From the NCBI GenBank assembly GCA_963791625.1, contig CAWBTA010000015.1, positions 930,001 through 994,000 of the forward strand: a stretch of 64,000 nucleotides of DNA, in the 5' to 3' direction. The stretch's first letter is position 1. Each line of letters begins with the position of its first letter. This stretch comes from JANMCE01 sp963791625 (GTDB taxonomy: Bacteria > Actinomycetota > Acidimicrobiia > Acidimicrobiales > Ilumatobacteraceae). The notes beneath the pieces are model-generated. The model was not told the DNA's origin and did not search any database. It saw only the letters and a program-made list of their open reading frames with translations. This document shows, one piece after another, positions 60,947-64,000 of the stretch. The position numbers and the translations under genes were made by a program.

Positions 60947-61735
60947 ATGGATTCAGCCGAGGGAGCTGCGACATTTCACGTCGCAGGTGCTGCGTATGAC
61001 GGCTACATGGGTCGGTACTCGCGACCGCTTGCGGTCCGATTTGCGGACATGGCTGGCATCACGGAAGGTCAGTCTGCGCTCGACGTCGGGTGCGGGCCGG
61101 GCGCGCTGACGGGTGTCCTGGTCGATCGGCTCGGTCCGACGGCGGTGTCGGCGTGCGATCCTTCGGAACCGTTCGTGGCAGAGTGTGCGCGGCGCCATCC
61201 CGGTGTGGACGTCCGGCACGGACGGGCCGAAGCCATACCGTTTGGCGACGATCAGTTCGATGCAGCGCTTGCGCAGCTGGTGCTGCACTTCGTGTCCGAC
61301 CCGAACCAGGCTGCGGCCGAACTCAAACGCGTGGTCCGCCCGGGAGGCACCGTCGCGGCGTGTGTGTGGGACTTCGATCACGGGATGGAGATGCTCCGTC
61401 GGTTCTGGGACGCGGCATTGGCGATTGATCCACATGCGCCCGACGAGGCTCGAACGATGCGGTTCGGCCGCGCTGGTGAAATCGCCGAGTTGTTTGCCTC
61501 TGCCGGTATGAATGTCGTGGAGGAGACGACCCTCGATGTCGCGACGACCTACTCGGGTTTCGATGAGTTGTGGTCGGGGTTCTTGGCCGGCGTCGGTCCG
61601 GCTGGTTCGTTCTGCACGTCGCTATCGGGCGACAAGCGTGCAGCGCTGCGCGATGAGTTGTTCCGCGGACTCGGGTCGCCGGCTGGACCATTCACGCTCG
61701 CAGCGATGGCACGCGGAGCTCGAGCTCGGGTTTAG
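60947..61735 (+). CDS. SAM-dependent class I methyltransferase
   Basis: A 262-residue methyltransferase: SALDVGCGPGALTGVL (motif I), VSACDPSEPFVAECARRHPG, FDAALAQLVLHFVSDP and VRPGGTVAACVWD. It is a Methyltransf_11/UbiE-like type acting on a small molecule. GGAGG precedes the ATG by six bases. It is divergent from the Rieske gene, with no clear operon partner. Confidence 0.85.
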   Translation: MDSAEGAATFHVAGAAYDGYMGRYSRPLAVRFADMAGITEGQSALDVGCGPGALTGVLVDRLGPTAVSACDPSEPFVAECARRHPGVDVRHGRAEAIPFGDDQFDAALAQLVLHFVSDPNQAAAELKRVVRPGGTVAACVWDFDHGMEMLRRFWDAALAIDPHAPDEARTMRFGRAGEIAELFASAGMNVVEETTLDVATTYSGFDELWSGFLAGVGPAGSFCTSLSGDKRAALRDELFRGLGSPAGPFTLAAMARGARARV

Positions 61736-62095
61736 ACGACTGGACCGGTAGACGTTTAGCTGAGGCGATCGGGACCTGTTCCCTACTCTCGATCACGGCC
61801 ACGTGGTCTGGAGAAAGCAGCATGAGGGACCGCTCGAAGGAGGCATGCCGTGAGGACAGACATCAAGGCCACCCATCCGTCGTCGAAGCTGGAGGCCACG
61901 CCGGTTGCGTTGCGGTCGAACGAGGTCCGGTCACCGCGCCGTTCGCAAGTACCGTTGAGGCGGTGACGGAGATGTCCTTCGTGATCTGGCTTCTCGTCAA
62001 AGGAGCGCACGAGTGAAGCTGGCTGCACCCCCAGTGCCGCCGTCCGTATCACCTACCTCGTCGGCGAGATCAGGCATCGGCAATAGTTGAGTTTC
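61736..62095. other. Intergenic stretch (360 bp)
   Basis: No established gene. It carries one small candidate frame with a strong ribosome binding site (next entry), plus a second SD-like AAAGGAGCG at 61998-62006 with no convincing coding sequence after it. It may contain remnants or the leader of the CoA-transferase gene. Confidence 0.4.
61850..61966 (+). CDS. Possible 38-residue small protein
   Basis: GTG 61850 is preceded by GAAGGAGG at a good distance and opens VRTDIKATHPSSKLEATPVA, ending QVPLRR at TGA 61964-61966. It is basic, with no family known to me. Only the ribosome binding site supports it. Alternatively this is a leader sequence or the remnant of a larger gene. Confidence 0.25.
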   Translation: MRTDIKATHPSSKLEATPVALRSNEVRSPRRSQVPLRR

Positions 62096-63388
62096 ATGTC
62101 CGAACGACGACTTGGGCCTGCGGGGCCCGTCCCTCCTGAGGCAGTGCTCGATCACCTCGCGCCCGGTGCCGACATCATCGTGCCCTTGGCCAACGGCGAA
62201 CCCGTTTCGGTACTCGATGCGATTGAAGCGGCGAACGAATCGCTCCAAGGCGTTCGCGTCCATCAGATGCACGCGCTCCACGATCGCCGATATCTGCACG
62301 GAGATTTCGGAGACCGGTTGCGGCATGTGTCGTATTTCTTGTCGCACATCACGCGTCCCCATTTTCACTCGGGGGCGCTCGATCTCGTCCCGAACAACTT
62401 CTCCGAGATGCGACTGATTCTGCAGGAGGTGACGACGGACCCATTGGTCATCGCGGCGGCGTCTCCACCGGACCGCCATGGCTACTTCTCGCTCGGTGTG
62501 TCCGCCGATTACGTCTCCAGTCTGATCGGCCGAGCGCGGTTCTTTCTCGAGGCGAACGATCGCATGCCACGCACCTTTGGGCGCAACCAGATCCATATCA
62601 GCCAGATCGTCGGCTACTGCGAATCGGATCGTCCACTCATCGAGGTTCCGCCTCCACCGATGACTGCGGCGGACGAAGCGATCGCCGCCCTCGTCGCCGA
62701 ACGCATTCCGCATCGGGCAACGATTCAAACCGGCATCGGGTCGATACCGAATGCCATCATGTCCGCCTTACGCGATCACCAGGACTTGGGCGTGCACACT
62801 GAGCTGCTGTCCGATGGCGTGATCGATCTCATCGAGGCCGGCGTGGTGAACGGCGTCGCCAAGACCATCAACCGTACGAAGACGATTGGCACGTTCGCTC
62901 TCGGCACCGAGCGGCTGTACGACTTTCTCCATGACAACGCGGCCGTGGAACTGTGGCCGGTGCGGTACGTCAACGATCCGCGCGTCATCGCCCAACTCGA
63001 CAACTTCGTGTCCGTTAATGCCACGGTGGCCGTGGACTTCCTCGGACAGTGCGCATCGGAGACGATCAACGGGAAGTACTTCTCGTCCTCGGGCGGGCAG
63101 GCGGATTTCGCCCGCGGCGCGCTTTACTCCCGCGGCGGCCAGGGTTTCATCACGTTGCATTCCACGACGGCGCAGGGGACGATCTCCAAGATCGTTCCTC
63201 GGCTCGCGTCCGGCGACGTGGTGACCACCATCAAGAACACAGTCGACCACGTCGTCACCGAACACGGCATCGCAAAGCTGCGCGGTCGTTCCATACGCGA
63301 CCGCACCCGGGCCCTTATCGACATCGCCGACCCGGCCCATCGCGACGCGCTCCGCTTCGAAGCAACCCAAATGGGATACCTCGACTAA
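62096..63388 (+). CDS. Acetyl-CoA hydrolase / 4-hydroxybutyrate CoA-transferase family protein
   Basis: A 430-residue two-domain CoA-transferase. HTELLSDGVIDLIEAGVV carries the Glu that forms the acyl-CoA thioester, followed by FALGTERLYDFLHDNAAVEL and SVNATVAVDFLGQCASETIN, GGQADFARGALYSRGGQGFI and ALRFEA at the end. These are typical of Ach1/Cat-type enzymes that move CoA between acetate and other short acids. ATG 62096 (MSERRLGPAGPVP) is chosen. It could serve the final steps of catabolism in the island before it. Confidence 0.88.
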   Translation: MSERRLGPAGPVPPEAVLDHLAPGADIIVPLANGEPVSVLDAIEAANESLQGVRVHQMHALHDRRYLHGDFGDRLRHVSYFLSHITRPHFHSGALDLVPNNFSEMRLILQEVTTDPLVIAAASPPDRHGYFSLGVSADYVSSLIGRARFFLEANDRMPRTFGRNQIHISQIVGYCESDRPLIEVPPPPMTAADEAIAALVAERIPHRATIQTGIGSIPNAIMSALRDHQDLGVHTELLSDGVIDLIEAGVVNGVAKTINRTKTIGTFALGTERLYDFLHDNAAVELWPVRYVNDPRVIAQLDNFVSVNATVAVDFLGQCASETINGKYFSSSGGQADFARGALYSRGGQGFITLHSTTAQGTISKIVPRLASGDVVTTIKNTVDHVVTEHGIAKLRGRSIRDRTRALIDIADPAHRDALRFEATQMGYLD

Positions 63389-63409
63389 CCCGAGAACGCC
63401 TCGTACCCT

Positions 63410-63826
63410 TCACTCATCGGCTTTGCCCGGCACGACGAGAACGGGGCAGTGCGCGTGTCGCACGAGCGTGGTCGCGGTTGATCCGACGAGCGGAGCGAGA
63501 GCCCGACCAAGGCCACTGCGGCCAATAGCAATAACGTCCGCATTCGCCGATTGTTCGATCAGTACCTCGTTGGCCAGGCCCAGGACGGCGACCGACGTGT
63601 AGGCAGCCGAGGGTGGAAGGAGCCGACCGGCGGCGGCGGCGACATACGCCTCGGCGTCATCGCCATGGAACCTCGGGTTGAACGGTGCCGGTTGGGTGAG
63701 AAGGTCCCACGCCAACACGACGCGCACTATCGCGTTGGCCCGGGCCGCAAGTGCACCGGCGGCGCGAACCGCGGCTTCTGACTCCTCGGAGCCATCCCAG
63801 CCAACAACGATCGTGTAGTCGTCCAT
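63410..63826 (-). CDS. Universal stress protein (UspA family)
   Basis: A 138-residue single Usp domain: YTIVVGWDGSEESEAAVRAA at the start and the ATP-binding pattern GRSGLGRALAPLVGSTATTL with HCPVLVV at the end (G-2x-G-9x-GS). Actinobacterial ATP-binding Usps act in dormancy and hypoxia responses. A DosR/DevR-like box lies 37 bp upstream of the ATG at 63826, supporting oxygen- or NO-responsive control. It is convergent with the CoA-transferase gene. Confidence 0.9.
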   Translation of the reverse strand: MDDYTIVVGWDGSEESEAAVRAAGALAARANAIVRVVLAWDLLTQPAPFNPRFHGDDAEAYVAAAAGRLLPPSAAYTSVAVLGLANEVLIEQSANADVIAIGRSGLGRALAPLVGSTATTLVRHAHCPVLVVPGKADE

Positions 63827-63862
63827 GCCGCTGATGGTTACCGAAGGGCTGCTCCATGCACA

Positions 63863-63876
63863 GGGTCTTTGGTCCC
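63863..63876 (-). promoter_or_regulatory. DosR/DevR-like box before the universal stress gene
   Basis: Read on the minus strand, CGGGACCAAAGACCCTG matches the DosR consensus core GGGACtwwaGTCCC (GGGAC-CAAA-GACCC). It lies 37 bp upstream of the Usp start. A second, weaker dyad GACC-TTCAT-GGTC lies further upstream (63915-63927). DosR-type regulation of Usp genes is well known in mycobacteria. Confidence 0.55.
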
Positions 63877-64000
63877 GTACCGCTCGGCGAGTAGCGACGG
63901 GGGCCTGATCAACGGACCTTCATGGTCGACCTGTGCGAGCCCGACGACCACAACGACGGTGCGACCACGACGGCTCGACTCGGGACGTTAGAAAGTTGGC
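63877..64000. other. End of window, no gene seen
   Basis: The last 124 bp contain the weaker dyad described with the DosR-like box and no convincing coding frame. It is probably the upstream region of the Usp gene or of a gene starting beyond the window. Confidence 0.35.

Noticed and set aside
1..64000. CRISPR arrays, rRNA, insertion sequences, prophage genes
   Set aside because: No repeat-spacer pattern, rRNA segment, transposase or phage structural motif was found.

Overview
The window is about 62-63% G+C bacterial DNA, densely coded on both strands. Gene content points to an actinobacterium, most probably class Acidimicrobiia (Ilumatobacter/Microthrix-like): F420-type luciferase-like (LLM) oxidoreductases, a P450, a RecQ fused to a phosphoribosyltransferase, an LPXTG surface protein, a triplicated Acidimicrobiia-type surface repeat, an actinobacterial yybP-ykoY leader before terC and a DosR/DevR-like box before a universal stress protein. 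The taxonomic call is inference. There is no rRNA, CRISPR array, insertion sequence or prophage. Two serine tRNAs are present.

Layout. 0-11.5 kb: partial wall/membrane protein, tRNA-Ser(GCT) with terminator, ABC-F ATPase, TerC with a Mn2+ riboswitch, P450, copper-binding lipoprotein, GH13 amylase, secreted arylsulfotransferase-like protein. 11.5-17.7 kb: a leftward run of a polynucleotide-kinase/LLM fusion, a LigB-type ATP-dependent DNA ligase (frameshifted), a TmpA-like Fe/2OG dioxygenase, a PhnZ/TmpB-like HD oxygenase and a Rieske oxygenase. The first two genes each carry the same four-unit operator-like element about 44 bp before their start. 17.7-30.5 kb: AraC/GlxA regulator plus PfpI protein, an unusual Hsp100-type AAA+ domain fused to an M41 (FtsH-type) zinc protease, RecQ-PRTase, LPXTG protein, M1-like surface peptidase (frameshifted), LLM oxidoreductase and an LLM remnant, IPNS-like oxygenase, a GGDEF cyclase and a phosphoesterase. 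30.5-36 kb: accessory genes, including a DUF4143 ATPase whose promoter holds three TGTACA boxes at exact 23-bp spacing, then HIBADH, CMD, metallo-beta-lactamase and VOC genes. 36-48 kb: MerR/methyltransferase pair, tRNA-Ser(TGA), pheA, larB-larC (larC frameshifted), FAD oxidoreductase (frameshifted), a cyclic nucleotide phosphodiesterase-like gene, thioredoxin/DsbB pair, rhodanese, ABC exporter, IclR. 48-51 kb: small genes and decayed fragments.

51-61 kb is a catabolic island: two TetR regulators whose operators share one 10-bp half-site, a CarAa-like Rieske oxygenase, a LigB-type extradiol dioxygenase, two meta-cleavage-type hydrolases, a cupin, an APH-like kinase, and a six-gene leftward cluster in which every junction is a 4-bp ATGA/GTGA overlap. 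Two members of that cluster (an M20-fold protein and an alpha/beta-hydrolase) have lost the catalytic residues of their families. The end of the window holds a methyltransferase, a CoA-transferase/hydrolase and the universal stress protein.

At least nine probable single-base frameshifts fall in genes whose two halves are otherwise well conserved. This suggests uncorrected indels in the assembly rather than wholesale gene decay; those genes are annotated across the break.
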